64,000 nt of DNA from assembly GCA_945860375.1 (NCBI GenBank), contig CAMAQR010000010.1, positions 1 through 64,000 on the forward strand, given 5' to 3'. The stretch comes from Pseudorhodobacter antarcticus (GTDB taxonomy: Bacteria > Pseudomonadota > Alphaproteobacteria > Rhodobacterales > Rhodobacteraceae). Both the position numbers and the translations under genes were made by a program. Each line of letters opens with the position of its first letter. Positions within the stretch are counted from its first letter, which is position 1. Shown here one piece after another: positions 1 to 9,255 of this stretch. Below the pieces are notes generated by a model, which saw only the letters and a list, made by a program, of their open reading frames with translations, was not told where the DNA came from and searched no databases.

Positions 1-179
1 AGCACGGCGGCCTTGATCGCCTCTTGCCAAGGCCAGAGCGACAACGGGTAATAAGACAGCGGTCTGAAATCCGCATTCAAGACCAGCGCCGGAAATTGCT
101 TCAACGCCGCCGGGTCGCGCACAAACTGGGTTCTGAAATCGCCGTCCATTCCGCAAGTGACTCCGTACATCGCCGTCAT
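1..179 (-). CDS. HNH endonuclease family protein, 5' part only
   Basis: This is the N-terminal part of a gene on the minus strand that runs off the left edge. The translation contains MDGDFRTQFVRDPAALKQF and then LVLNADFRPLSYYPLSLWPW, which I recognise as the conserved N-terminus of a small HNH endonuclease family common in Rhodobacterales. The HNH motif itself lies outside the window, so the nuclease assignment rests on family memory. In-frame ATG codons at 179, 170 and 149 are all possible starts; I give the longest. None has a strong ribosome binding site. The residue pattern is that of a real protein. It is divergent from nothing on this side; the cox terminator lies about 100 bp downstream in coordinate terms. 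Confidence 0.7.
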   Translation of the reverse strand, partial: MTAMYGVTCGMDGDFRTQFVRDPAALKQFPALVLNADFRPLSYYPLSLWPWQEAIKAAV

Positions 180-281
180 CAAGTGGTCTCAGTCGCGTTC
201 ACTCAACTATATATGGCGTTTGGTGAAGGGCAAGCCCAACATATGCGGCACATTCACCCCTTTTCGTCACAGCAGAATGAC

Positions 282-305
282 AAAAGGCCCCGGTCACCCG
301 GGGCC
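282..305 (-). terminator. Rho-independent terminator of the cox operon
   Basis: An 8-bp perfect GC stem, GGCCCCGG paired with CCGGGGCC around a 4-nt loop, lies at 286-305. On the minus strand it is followed by a TTTT run (282-285). It sits 20 bp past the stop codon of the medium-subunit gene, the last gene of the minus-strand cluster, so it probably ends that transcript. Confidence 0.8.
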
Positions 306-324
306 CATCGTCAATGTCGCCCTA

Positions 325-1110
325 TCAGGCCGCAGTCACGGCCCGCCCGGTCAGAACCTTGACCAGATTGGCGCGGTAGGCTGGCGTTCCGTGCAGGTCG
401 GAAATCATGTCCGACGCATCCACGGCAAGCCCGGCAATCGCCCCTGCCGAGAAGTCTGCTGACAAGGCCTTTTCCGCCTCGGTCCAACGGAACACGCCGT
501 CATTCGACGCCCCCGTCACCGCCACCCGCACGCCATCCGCGAACTTCGCAACGAACACCGCGGTCAGTGCAAAGCGGCTGGCGGGTTGGTTGAACTTCAC
601 ATAGGCGGCCTTTTGCGGGATGGGAAAGCGCACTTCGATGACGAACTCGCCCTCGTCCAGCGCCGTGGTGAACATGCCCTGAAAGTAATCATCCGCCGCA
701 ATCTGCCGACGATTGGTCACAACAGTCGCCCCCGACCCCAGCACCGCCGCTGGATAGCAGGCCGCCGGATCATTGTTGGCGATCGACCCGCCGATGGTGC
801 CACGATTGCGCACCGCCGGATCACCGATGCCACCCGCCAAAACGGACAGCGCCGGGTAATGTGCCGCCGCCTCGCGCGCCACCACCGCATGCGGGGTCGC
901 CCCACCAACATGCAGCCCGCCATCGCCACGGCAGACGCCTTGCATTTCGGCAATGCCAGTCAGGCTGACCAGCACCGCAGGCGACGCCAACCGCTGCTTC
1001 ATTGTCGGCAGCAAGGTTTGCCCGCCCGAAAGCGCCTGCGCGCCGTCCGCTGCCATCGCCTTTGCCGCATCGGCAATCGACGACGGCTTTACCAGTTCAA
1101 AGTCATACAT
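325..1110 (-). CDS. coxM: CO dehydrogenase-type medium subunit, FAD-binding
   Basis: At 261 residues this matches the FAD-binding medium subunit of the molybdenum hydroxylase (xanthine dehydrogenase/CODH) family. The N-terminus, MYDFELVKPSSIADAAKAM, is typical. It is followed by the FAD pyrophosphate contacts ALSGGQTLLP (about residues 26-35) and, further on, the second flavin motif RNRGTIGGSIANNDPAACYP. In the complex it would pass electrons from the 2Fe-2S clusters of the small subunit to the quinone pool. The gene starts 12 bp after the large-subunit stop and is last in the operon, just before a terminator. The true substrate is unknown because the large subunit is of the form II type. Confidence 0.88.
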   Translation of the reverse strand: MYDFELVKPSSIADAAKAMAADGAQALSGGQTLLPTMKQRLASPAVLVSLTGIAEMQGVCRGDGGLHVGGATPHAVVAREAAAHYPALSVLAGGIGDPAVRNRGTIGGSIANNDPAACYPAAVLGSGATVVTNRRQIAADDYFQGMFTTALDEGEFVIEVRFPIPQKAAYVKFNQPASRFALTAVFVAKFADGVRVAVTGASNDGVFRWTEAEKALSADFSAGAIAGLAVDASDMISDLHGTPAYRANLVKVLTGRAVTAA

Positions 1111-1122
1111 CGCGTGCCCCCC

Positions 1123-3495
1123 TTATCCGTGAATCGCATTCCAGACCCGCGACGGCGAGACTGGCATATCAATGTGCTTCACATGCGCGAAACCGCCGCG
1201 CTGCAAAGCGTCAATCACCGCGTTGACCACCGCAGGCGGTGAGCCAATCGCCCCCGCCTCGCCGCAACCTTTGACGCCCAGCGGGTTGTGGGTGCATTCG
1301 GTGACGCAGGAATGGTCGACGACGTAGAACGGCACATCTTCGGCGCGCGGCATGGCGTAATCCATGTAGCTGCCCGACAAAAGCTGGCCGTTTTCGTCAT
1401 AGGTGGTGTTTTCCAACAACGCCTGCCCGATGCCTTGGCCAACGCCGCCATGGACCTGACCTTCGACGATCATCGGGTTCATCACATTGCCGAAATCATC
1501 GGCGCAGGTGAAGGAACAGATTTCAACGCGACCCGTATCGGGATCGACCTCTACCTCGCAAGCATAGGCGCCGGCGGGGTAGGTGAAATTGGCGGGATCG
1601 TAGAACGACGTCTCTTCCAGCCCCGGCTCCAGCGTTTCCAGCGGATAATTGTGCGGAACGTAAGCCGAGAACGCAATCTCGCCGAAGGTTTTCGCCTTGT
1701 CCGTGCCCGTCACGCTGAATTTGCCATCCGCAAACACGATGTCGCCTTCGGCAGCCTCCAGCATATGGGCCGCGATCTTCTTGCCCTTGGCGATGATCTT
1801 GTCGACGGCCTTGACCATCGCAGACCCGGCAACCGCCAAAGAGCGCGAGCCATAAGACCCCATCCCGAACGGGATTTTTGAGGTGTCGCCATGCACGATA
1901 TCCACCGCCGATTCCGCAATCCCCAGCCGTTCGGCCACGATTTGCGCGAACACGGTTTCATGGCCCTGCCCGTGGCTGTGCGCACCGGTCATCACCGAAA
2001 TCGACCCGGTGGCGTTGACCCGCACCGTCGCCGCATCAAACAGACCGACCCGCGCGCCAAGGATGCCGACCAGATTGGACGGCGCAATGCCGCAAGCCTC
2101 AATCCATGTCGACAAGCCCAGACCGCGCAGCTTGCCCTTGGCTTTGGAGGCCGCAGCCCGTGCGTCAAACCCGGCCAGGTCGCCCAGTTCGATCATTTTC
2201 TCCAACGTCGCCTGATAGTTGCCGGTGTCGTACTGCAAACCGACAGGCGTCGTGTAAGGGAACATATCGGTGGTGAGAAGGTTCTTGCGGCGGATTTCCA
2301 CCTTGTCCAAGCCCAGCTCATCCGCCGCCATGTCGACCACACGTTCGATCGAATAGGTCGCCTCGGGCCGGCCGGCGCCACGATAGGCATCAACCGGGGT
2401 GGTGTTGGTGAAGACCGCCTTGACGTTCACATAGACCAGCGGCGTCTTGTACGGCCCTGCCATCAAAGTGCCATGCAGGAAGGTCGGCGTCACCGTGGCA
2501 AAGTTCGAAAGGTAAGCACCGACGTTGGCCAAGGTTTCGGTGCGCAGCGCCAGGAACGTGCCGTCCTTGGTCAGCGCCAGTTGAATCTTGGTCACATGGT
2601 CACGGCCATGGGCATCGGACAGGAAGCTTTCCGTGCGTTCGGCCACCCATTTCACCGGACGGTTCAGCGCCTTTGACGCCGCCAGAACCGCAGCCTCTTC
2701 GCCGTAGTGATAGATTTTCGAGCCAAAACCACCGCCGACATCCGGCGCAATCACGGTCAGCTTGTTTTCCGGGATGCCCAGCACGAAAGCCGCGATCAGA
2801 AGGCGGGTCAGGTGCGGGTTCTGGCTGGTGGTGTAAAGCTTGTAGTCGCCCGTCCCCGCATCGTATTCGCCAATGCTGGCGCGCGGTTCCATCGCGTTCG
2901 GCACCAGACGATTGTTGACCAGTTCCAGCGTGGTGACATGGGGTGCCGCGGCAAAGGCCGCGTCGACCGCCGCACGGTTGTCCTCGATCCAGCCCCAGTC
3001 AAAGCAAACGTTGTTCTCTATTTCGTCATGCACGCGGTGCGCCGGATTGGCGACCGCATCGGCCATGTTCACAATGGCGGGCAGTTCGGTGAAGTCGGAC
3101 TCAATCGCCGCCGCCGCATCCTTGGCCTGCTCCAGCGTTTCCGCGACCACAATCGCATAAGCGTCACCGACGTGCCGCACCTTGCCGTGGGCCAGAACCG
3201 GGCGCTTGGGTTCTTTCATCGTCGCGCCGTCGCGGCTGTTGATATACCAGCCCGCCGGGTTGCCCCCTGTGGCCGCAAAGTCCGCGCCGGTCATGATCTT
3301 CAACACCCCCGGCATCGCCTCGGCTGCCACGGTGTTGATGCTGTTGATGGTGGCATGTGCCATTTCAGAGCGCACAAAGACCGCAATGGCCTGTTTGTGC
3401 AAATTGATGTCGGCTGTATAACGCCCCCGTCCGGTCAAGAACCGGATATCCTCGCGCCGCTTTACGCTTGCGCCAATGCCATGATCTTTCGGCAT
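1123..3495 (-). CDS. coxL: Form II (CODH-like) molybdopterin large subunit
   Basis: This 790-residue protein is the catalytic molybdopterin-cytosine-dinucleotide subunit of an aerobic CODH-type hydroxylase. The start MPKDHGIGASVKRREDIRFL is typical of the family. The active-site loop reads AYRGAGR at residues 370-376. That is the form II signature; bona fide form I CO dehydrogenases carry AYXCSFR with the Cu-ligating cysteine. The sequence GGGFGSK and the C-terminal GCGEAGAIGSPPAVVNA are further cofactor-contact motifs. Form II enzymes are widespread in Rhodobacterales, but their ability to oxidise CO is disputed, so another small substrate is possible. The start codon ATG at 3495 is 51 bp after coxS. 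It is encoded between coxS and coxM, the usual S-L-M order in transcription. Confidence 0.9.
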   Translation of the reverse strand: MPKDHGIGASVKRREDIRFLTGRGRYTADINLHKQAIAVFVRSEMAHATINSINTVAAEAMPGVLKIMTGADFAATGGNPAGWYINSRDGATMKEPKRPVLAHGKVRHVGDAYAIVVAETLEQAKDAAAAIESDFTELPAIVNMADAVANPAHRVHDEIENNVCFDWGWIEDNRAAVDAAFAAAPHVTTLELVNNRLVPNAMEPRASIGEYDAGTGDYKLYTTSQNPHLTRLLIAAFVLGIPENKLTVIAPDVGGGFGSKIYHYGEEAAVLAASKALNRPVKWVAERTESFLSDAHGRDHVTKIQLALTKDGTFLALRTETLANVGAYLSNFATVTPTFLHGTLMAGPYKTPLVYVNVKAVFTNTTPVDAYRGAGRPEATYSIERVVDMAADELGLDKVEIRRKNLLTTDMFPYTTPVGLQYDTGNYQATLEKMIELGDLAGFDARAAASKAKGKLRGLGLSTWIEACGIAPSNLVGILGARVGLFDAATVRVNATGSISVMTGAHSHGQGHETVFAQIVAERLGIAESAVDIVHGDTSKIPFGMGSYGSRSLAVAGSAMVKAVDKIIAKGKKIAAHMLEAAEGDIVFADGKFSVTGTDKAKTFGEIAFSAYVPHNYPLETLEPGLEETSFYDPANFTYPAGAYACEVEVDPDTGRVEICSFTCADDFGNVMNPMIVEGQVHGGVGQGIGQALLENTTYDENGQLLSGSYMDYAMPRAEDVPFYVVDHSCVTECTHNPLGVKGCGEAGAIGSPPAVVNAVIDALQRGGFAHVKHIDMPVSPSRVWNAIHG

Positions 3496-3546
3496 GCAAT
3501 CCTCCCCTAATGCGATACGTTAAGAACGACCGCTAATTGTTTGATT

Positions 3547-4032
<486 letters not shown>

Positions 4033-4060
4033 GGTTATCCTCCCTTTTGTACCTTTGGAT

Positions 4061-4567
4061 TCAGCTGATCAACCGCTTGAACCAACCCTTTTTCGCGACT
4101 TCTTCTGTCGCCACATCTTCTTCAACCGGCGCCTCAACCGCCAGCTGAAAATTCGCAAAGAACGCATCGGCCAGCTTTTTGGCAAAGCTGTCGATGATCC
4201 GGCTGCCCAACTGCGCAATCTTGCCGCCGACGCTGGCGTCCACAGTGTAAGACAGCCGGGTGCCGCCCTCAATTGTCTCAAGTGTCACCTGCGCGTTGCC
4301 TTTGGCATAGCCCGCAGGACCGCCCTTGCCCTCGCCCGAGATTGTCACGGCACGCCCCACAACGATATCGGAAAGTTTCACGATGCCGGTAAACCGCGCC
4401 GAAACCGGCCCGACCTTTTGCGCCACAACCGCCTCGAACCCCTCTGCCACCGACCCGGTCAGGCTTTCGCAGCCCGGCACGCATTCCTTCAAGACTTCGG
4501 GGTTGAGAATGGCGGCCCAAACCACTTCGGGGCTGGCTTTGATATCGCGGCTGTCGTTCAGTTGCAT
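4061..4567 (-). CDS. coxG: CoxG-like SRPBCC carbon monoxide dehydrogenase accessory protein
   Basis: At 168 residues this matches the CoxG/SRPBCC family. The N-terminus, [20 protein letters not shown] followed by [18 protein letters not shown], is diagnostic. Family members are thought to help anchor or mature the CO dehydrogenase complex at the membrane. The C-terminal 30 residues are acidic and then basic (about 140-168, ending [10 protein letters not shown]), which would suit a membrane-proximal tail. It is the first structural gene of the cox set, 50 bp downstream of the histidine kinase gene and 28 bp upstream of coxS. The more usual cox layouts place coxG after the structural genes. Confidence 0.85.
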   Translation of the reverse strand: MQLNDSRDIKASPEVVWAAILNPEVLKECVPGCESLTGSVAEGFEAVVAQKVGPVSARFTGIVKLSDIVVGRAVTISGEGKGGPAGYAKGNAQVTLETIEGGTRLSYTVDASVGGKIAQLGSRIIDSFAKKLADAFFANFQLAVEAPVEEDVATEEVAKKGWFKRLIS

Positions 4568-4617
4568 GGCATCCCTCGTCTCTTTGGCCTTACCCTAGGG
4601 CGCAAAACCGGGCGCGG

Positions 4618-6819
4618 CTATGGGGCCTTGGTCGTAAGACTGGCAACCACGCCTTGCAGCGCGCGCGCGTCAATTGGCTTGGCCAGAACCTCGATACCGC
4701 GTGCGGTGCAGGCCTGCTGCAAGGCCAAGCTGCGGTTCGCCGTGACCATCCGCGCCGGAACCGGGCCGTGCAGGCGGTACAGCCTGTCCAGAAAGCCAAG
4801 GCCATCCATGCCTGCGCCCAGCTGATAATCCACCAGCAGGAAATCGGGCAAAATCCCCAATTCCGCAATCAGCGCTAGGGCGTCTTCGCCTGTGGCCGCC
4901 TCCAGCACCGACAGGCCCCATTTCTCCAAAAGCAAACCCATGGCGCGGCGCAGGGCGTCGTCGTTTTCCACCAGAAAGGCAATCTTGTCTTGTCCCGCAG
5001 ACATGTCGGGCGCCGGGCTGTGCGCCGGACCATCTTCAAAGGAGTCAGCCAAAGGCACCTGAATGACAAAGCAAGTGCCGCGCCCCATTCGGCTGGAAAG
5101 GCCCAAAGGATGGCCCAAAAGCGCGCAGGCGCGTTCGACAATCGCAAGCCCCAGCCCCATGCCCTCGGACGCAGAGGCGGGGGCATTCAGGCGGTGGAAC
5201 TCTTTGAAAATATTGCCCTGTTCGGCCTCGGGTATGCCTGGCCCTGTGTCCCAAACCTCAACCCGCAGCATGCCACCGCGCAGGCGCGCGCCCACCAGAA
5301 CCCGGCCGGTTTCGGTGTATCGAATCGCATTGCCGATCAGGTTTTGCAAAATACGGCGCAGATAACTGGGGTCGGACTGCACGACGGCGTTGCACGGACG
5401 CACAGCCAAATCCAGACCCTTGGCCTGCGCCAGCGCCGCGAACTCATCGCTCAGTTGCGCCAACAACCGGTCCATCCGCACCGGCCCCACCGTCACCGCT
5501 GCCTTGCCGCTTTCCAGTTTTGAGATGTTCAGCAGCGCGTCAAGAATCCCTTCCACCGATTGCAGCGCATTATGGGCCTTGGCCAGCGTGCCACGCACCG
5601 ACGCGCCCGCCTCATCGCCGATGGACGAAATGAACAGCTTGGCCGCCGACAGCGGTTGCAGCAAATCATGGCTGGCCGCTGCGACAAAGCGTGACCGGCT
5701 GGCGTTGGCGCGTTCGGCATCGCCCAACGCGTCTTGCAATTCCAAGGTGCGCGCCAGAACCCGCGCTTCCAGCGTTTCATTGGCGCGGCTGAGGGCGTCA
5801 ATCGCGGCGCGTTCGGCGGTGACATCGGTAAAACTGACCACGAAACCGCCATCGGGCATTTCCTGTGCAAAGACTGCCAGAATCAACCCCGCGCCCCGAC
5901 GCATCTCGAACGACAGCGCGGCTCGGCCGTGGCGTCCATCGACCCAAGCCCACAGCGCAGCCTCGGTCATGTCCTCCCCAAACGAAAAATCCTGCCGGAA
6001 ACGTTGGAAAATTTGTTCAAACGACGCGCCTATACGCATCCGTGCCACCGGGATCGCCAGCAAGGCGCCCAGCCGCTGGTTCCACCCGACCAGTTCCGCC
6101 CCCGCGTCAAAAATTGCAACGCCTTGATCTATATGATCCAGAGTGGCGCGGATCATCCTTGCCTGATCGTCCAGCAACTTGCCGCGCTCTTGGCGTTCCA
6201 TGCGGATAATGTCGGTCACATCGGTTTGCAAAATCACCGTGCCGCCATCGCGGGTGCGGTGTTCGCTCACCTGCACCCAATGGTCCCAGATCATGCGGAC
6301 ATTGAAAATCACATGCGCGTCCAAATGACGTTTGCGGCGTTGCACCGCCCAATCGGCGCCGTTTTCCCCAGCCGGAAGCGCCAGAAAGCGGGACCGGCTG
6401 ACGCGTTCCACATAGTCGTCAAAGCGCAGGCCGGGGGTCAGATGCGGACGCACGTCCTCGATATGCATTCCAAAGCGAGAGTTGCACATGACCAGCACAT
6501 CGCCCGCGTCAAACAGCGCGAAGCCTTCCTGAATGGTCTCGATCGCATCGGCAAGGTTCTGCCGCGCCGCCTCGGTCTCCCGGTTCGCCCCGGCCAGTGC
6601 AGCGTTGGAGGCGTTCAGCAGATCGAGCGCGCGTTCCAGATCGCGGGTGCGCTCGCTGACCTGATCTTCCAACATCGCGGCACGTTGAAACTGCGCATAG
6701 GCCGCCCCGCTGTCATCCGTAATCGCCTCCACCCGGCGCATCAGCACCTTGGCAATGGTCAGCAGCTTGGCGGTCTGACGTTCGGGGGAATCGTCAGGAT
6801 TGATCAGGTTTTCAATCAT
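4618..6819 (-). CDS. Hybrid sensor histidine kinase with PAS domains and C-terminal receiver
   Basis: The protein has 733 residues. An N-terminal helical and coiled-coil stretch (about 1-100) is followed by at least two PAS-like domains (about 100-330, containing GFALFDAGD and GVAIFDAG). Next comes a coiled coil and an H-box with H384 in ASHDLLQPLSAAKLF. The ATP-binding domain shows NAIRY, DTGPGIP and GMGLGLAI. The C-terminal receiver domain has predicted phospho-acceptor D664 (LLVDYQLG). No membrane segments are seen, so it is cytosolic and needs a partner for input. Its start overlaps the FIST gene by 8 bp. FIST protein plus PAS kinase resembles the NosP-NahK nitric oxide module; that function is inferred, not shown. 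Confidence 0.88.
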   Translation of the reverse strand: MIENLINPDDSPERQTAKLLTIAKVLMRRVEAITDDSGAAYAQFQRAAMLEDQVSERTRDLERALDLLNASNAALAGANRETEAARQNLADAIETIQEGFALFDAGDVLVMCNSRFGMHIEDVRPHLTPGLRFDDYVERVSRSRFLALPAGENGADWAVQRRKRHLDAHVIFNVRMIWDHWVQVSEHRTRDGGTVILQTDVTDIIRMERQERGKLLDDQARMIRATLDHIDQGVAIFDAGAELVGWNQRLGALLAIPVARMRIGASFEQIFQRFRQDFSFGEDMTEAALWAWVDGRHGRAALSFEMRRGAGLILAVFAQEMPDGGFVVSFTDVTAERAAIDALSRANETLEARVLARTLELQDALGDAERANASRSRFVAAASHDLLQPLSAAKLFISSIGDEAGASVRGTLAKAHNALQSVEGILDALLNISKLESGKAAVTVGPVRMDRLLAQLSDEFAALAQAKGLDLAVRPCNAVVQSDPSYLRRILQNLIGNAIRYTETGRVLVGARLRGGMLRVEVWDTGPGIPEAEQGNIFKEFHRLNAPASASEGMGLGLAIVERACALLGHPLGLSSRMGRGTCFVIQVPLADSFEDGPAHSPAPDMSAGQDKIAFLVENDDALRRAMGLLLEKWGLSVLEAATGEDALALIAELGILPDFLLVDYQLGAGMDGLGFLDRLYRLHGPVPARMVTANRSLALQQACTARGIEVLAKPIDARALQGVVASLTTKAP

Positions 6820-7936
6820 TTGGATCTGGCGGATAGATCGCCACCCCGGTCATGGTCTGGTTGACATGCATCGAATTCCACTGTTCGCCATAGGTGGAAA
6901 ACCCGGTGACTTTGTGATCGCGCAGCACCGCAGACACCGCGCCATACATCTGCTTTTCCAATGCCTCCATCCGGCGCAGGATGCAGTCGCAGGCCAGGAT
7001 TGCCATCGGTTCACCCAAGGCGGACAGTTCGCGGTTCAGATGCCCCACCATGTCCTGCGGTTCGGCCAATGTGAGCACCAACCCTTCATCAATGGCAGAA
7101 AAGAAGATCAGGTCGCCGTTGTCATCGACCCGCTGAATGGCGCGGACATGGTGCCGCCCACCGATCCGCACCACCAACGGATGAGCAGCAAAGGTAAAGG
7201 TGGTCAATTGTGCGGGATCCTTGCCCAACAGTCGCGCATATTCGCGCGCCGCCGGTTCGGCGTTGATCTGGCGGACGATGCGGCGGTGCGGATCGGCCTC
7301 GGTCACCACCATCCGTCGCTCGGTCGGGATCAGGTGATCCAGATTGAACACTTTCACCCGGCAGGCAGACCGCACCATCATCAACACCGCCGCATTGGCG
7401 TGAACGCGCCCGCCTTGCAGCACAAAGGTCTGCTGAAACCGCGTGCCATCGCCTGCCGAGCCGCCAAACAACGGCACGGGGCCAAGCCCCGCCGCCAGCG
7501 CCGAAGTGAGTTCATCCTCGCGAATCGACAAGCCGTCCACCATCAGAAAGGCAAACTCGTGCTGCCACGCCGGGCGTTCCCGTTCCAACCCTGCACGCAG
7601 CCGGATCATCTGTCCGATCAGGGCCTGCGGGTCCAACTGATGCAGATCCTCGATCAGCAGGCAGCCGGTGGCAAACATCTCTGCCGGCAGCGCCATTGCC
7701 ACGATCTCACCCTCGGTATAGCCCTGCGCCGAAATCTCCCCTGCGGTGGTGCAACCGATCACCGGACAATCGCCAAACTCCGCCCCCAACCCCAAGGTCA
7801 GCGCGGGAAGGTCTGCCTGCGGCGAGATGAACAGGATCACGGCGGCGAATGGCCCCGGCCCCAAGCCTTGCGCCAGCTTTTGCGCCGCATCCGGTGCGCG
7901 GGCCGAAACCTGCGCCGTGGGCAAATGCGCGGTCAC
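6812..7936 (-). CDS. FIST domain sensor protein (NosP-like arrangement)
   Basis: At 374 residues this matches the FIST_N plus FIST_C architecture. The pattern GCTTAGEISAQGYTEGEIVAMALPAEMF (about 80-107) is typical of FIST_N, and FIST_C runs from about 230 to the end. FIST proteins are intracellular sensors. The best studied, NosP of Pseudomonas and Vibrio, is a haem protein that binds nitric oxide and controls a co-encoded histidine kinase. Here the gene lies between a LuxR-type regulator and a hybrid kinase. It starts with GTG overlapping the regulator stop by 4 bp (GTGA) and ends inside the kinase start. Ligand and haem binding cannot be read from the sequence; amino acid or other small-molecule sensing is an alternative. 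Confidence 0.85.
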   Translation of the reverse strand: MTAHLPTAQVSARAPDAAQKLAQGLGPGPFAAVILFISPQADLPALTLGLGAEFGDCPVIGCTTAGEISAQGYTEGEIVAMALPAEMFATGCLLIEDLHQLDPQALIGQMIRLRAGLERERPAWQHEFAFLMVDGLSIREDELTSALAAGLGPVPLFGGSAGDGTRFQQTFVLQGGRVHANAAVLMMVRSACRVKVFNLDHLIPTERRMVVTEADPHRRIVRQINAEPAAREYARLLGKDPAQLTTFTFAAHPLVVRIGGRHHVRAIQRVDDNGDLIFFSAIDEGLVLTLAEPQDMVGHLNRELSALGEPMAILACDCILRRMEALEKQMYGAVSAVLRDHKVTGFSTYGEQWNSMHVNQTMTGVAIYPPDPND

Positions 7937-8622
7937 GCTTCGGGCATCAGGCTGCTGAAGCTGGCCTCGCCCGCCATCAGCACCGCCTGTGTGCGGCTTT
8001 GGACGCCCAGTTTGCGCATGATCGCGGTGACATGCGCCTTCACCGTGGTTTCGGCAATGGTCAGATCATAGGCGATCTGTTTGTTCAGCTTGCCTTCGCA
8101 GATCAGTTGCAGGATTTTCGCCTGCTGCTTGGTCAGCAGACCCAACCGCGCAATCGCCGCTTCTTTCTGACTGGCCGGAGCTTTGGGGTCGGCTTGCGGC
8201 ACATAGCCTTCAGGCAAATAGCCGCCCCCGGCGCCTATGGCTGCAAAGGCGGCGCGAAACACCTCGCGGCGCGCGTGTTTGGGCACAAAGCCCGCAGCAC
8301 CCGCGTGCAGACAGGCCCCGATCACCCGGTTATCTGCCAGCGACGACACCACCACCACCGGCACCGCACCCAACACTTGCCGCAGCCGGATCAACCCGTC
8401 CAGCCCGCTGACATCGGGCAAGTTGAGGTCAAGCACCACCACATCGGGCAGCGGCCCCGCCTCCAGCCGCGCAATCGCGGTGTCAAGCCGGTCCGCCGTG
8501 TCAATCCGCGCGATCCCCGCCACCGCCTTCAGCGTCATCGCCAAAGCATCACAAAACAGCGGGTGATCGTCGATGATCAGGGCCGAGTTCAATGCGCGCG
8601 CGATCTGTGGTTCAGCCTGCAT
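7933..8622 (-). CDS. NarL/FixJ-type response regulator
   Basis: The protein has 229 residues. The receiver domain has the acidic pair D18/D19 (IIDDHPLF) and phospho-acceptor D65 (VVVLDLNLPD). The switch lysine is in the VPKHARR segment. A LuxR-type helix-turn-helix follows (about 160-220), with LTKQQAKILQLICEGKLNKQ and IAETTVKAHV. It is the first gene of the seven-gene minus-strand set and overlaps the FIST gene by 4 bp. The likely pathway is FIST protein to hybrid kinase to this regulator, which may then control the cox genes or unlinked targets. The final phospho-transfer step is uncertain, because the kinase already has its own receiver domain. Confidence 0.92.
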   Translation of the reverse strand: MQAEPQIARALNSALIIDDHPLFCDALAMTLKAVAGIARIDTADRLDTAIARLEAGPLPDVVVLDLNLPDVSGLDGLIRLRQVLGAVPVVVVSSLADNRVIGACLHAGAAGFVPKHARREVFRAAFAAIGAGGGYLPEGYVPQADPKAPASQKEAAIARLGLLTKQQAKILQLICEGKLNKQIAYDLTIAETTVKAHVTAIMRKLGVQSRTQAVLMAGEASFSSLMPEA

Positions 8623-8780
8623 AGGTCAGCCCCTTGATGTTGCCCTACCCTAGACTGCGCGGACCGCGACGCAAAGTGCTGCGAAAGTCTTGAGTGCCGA
8701 AAACCCGCGCATGTTCAGCAGCGCCTCTTTCCCAAAACAGCGCCAAACGCTATCACCCGGCAAAACACCCGGAGTCTGCC

Positions 8781-9248
8781 ATGATCGCCACCCGCCGCAC
8801 CGCCTTGGTTCTTGGCCTTGCCGCCCTGACGCTTGCCGCCTGTGGTGGTCGCCGCCCTGAAGCCGCCAAACGCCGCGACGTTCACGCGGGTGCGACGCCA
8901 GAAATGCGGGCGCTGGTGACCAAATGGGCGGCGATACACGAGATCCCCGCGTCGCTGTTGCACCGCCAGATCCAACGCGAAAGCGGCTACAATCCGGGCG
9001 CGCACGACGGGCCCTACTACGGCTTGCTGCAGGTGTTGCCGCAAACGGCGCAAACGATGGGCTATCGCGGCCCGGATTCGGGGCTGCTGGATGCCGAAAC
9101 CAACCTCGAATTTGCCGGGCGCTATCTGCGCGGTGCGTGGATCGTGTCGGGCGGCAATGAAGACCGCGCGATGATGTGGTTCGCCAAGGGCTACTACTAC
9201 GAGGCCAAGCGCAAGGGTTTGCTGGTCGAGACCGGATTGCGCAGTTAA
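8781..9248 (+). CDS. Lytic transglycosylase SLT-domain lipoprotein
   Basis: The 155-residue protein begins with a signal peptide and lipobox LTLAAC (C21), so it is probably an outer-membrane-anchored lipoprotein. The SLT fold follows: RQIQRESGYNPGA has catalytic E67, and GPYYGLLQVLPQTAQTMGY is the conserved G-L-x-Q block. At 155 residues it is a small, single-domain member that cleaves peptidoglycan glycan strands. I chose ATG 8781 because it gives a clean signal peptide and has CCGGAG 7 bp upstream. A longer in-frame start at 8694 would put about 29 residues before the signal peptide. It is transcribed alone, converging on the methyltransferase gene with only 7 bp between them. Confidence 0.85.
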   Translation: MIATRRTALVLGLAALTLAACGGRRPEAAKRRDVHAGATPEMRALVTKWAAIHEIPASLLHRQIQRESGYNPGAHDGPYYGLLQVLPQTAQTMGYRGPDSGLLDAETNLEFAGRYLRGAWIVSGGNEDRAMMWFAKGYYYEAKRKGLLVETGLRS

Positions 9249-9255
9249 GGCATCG

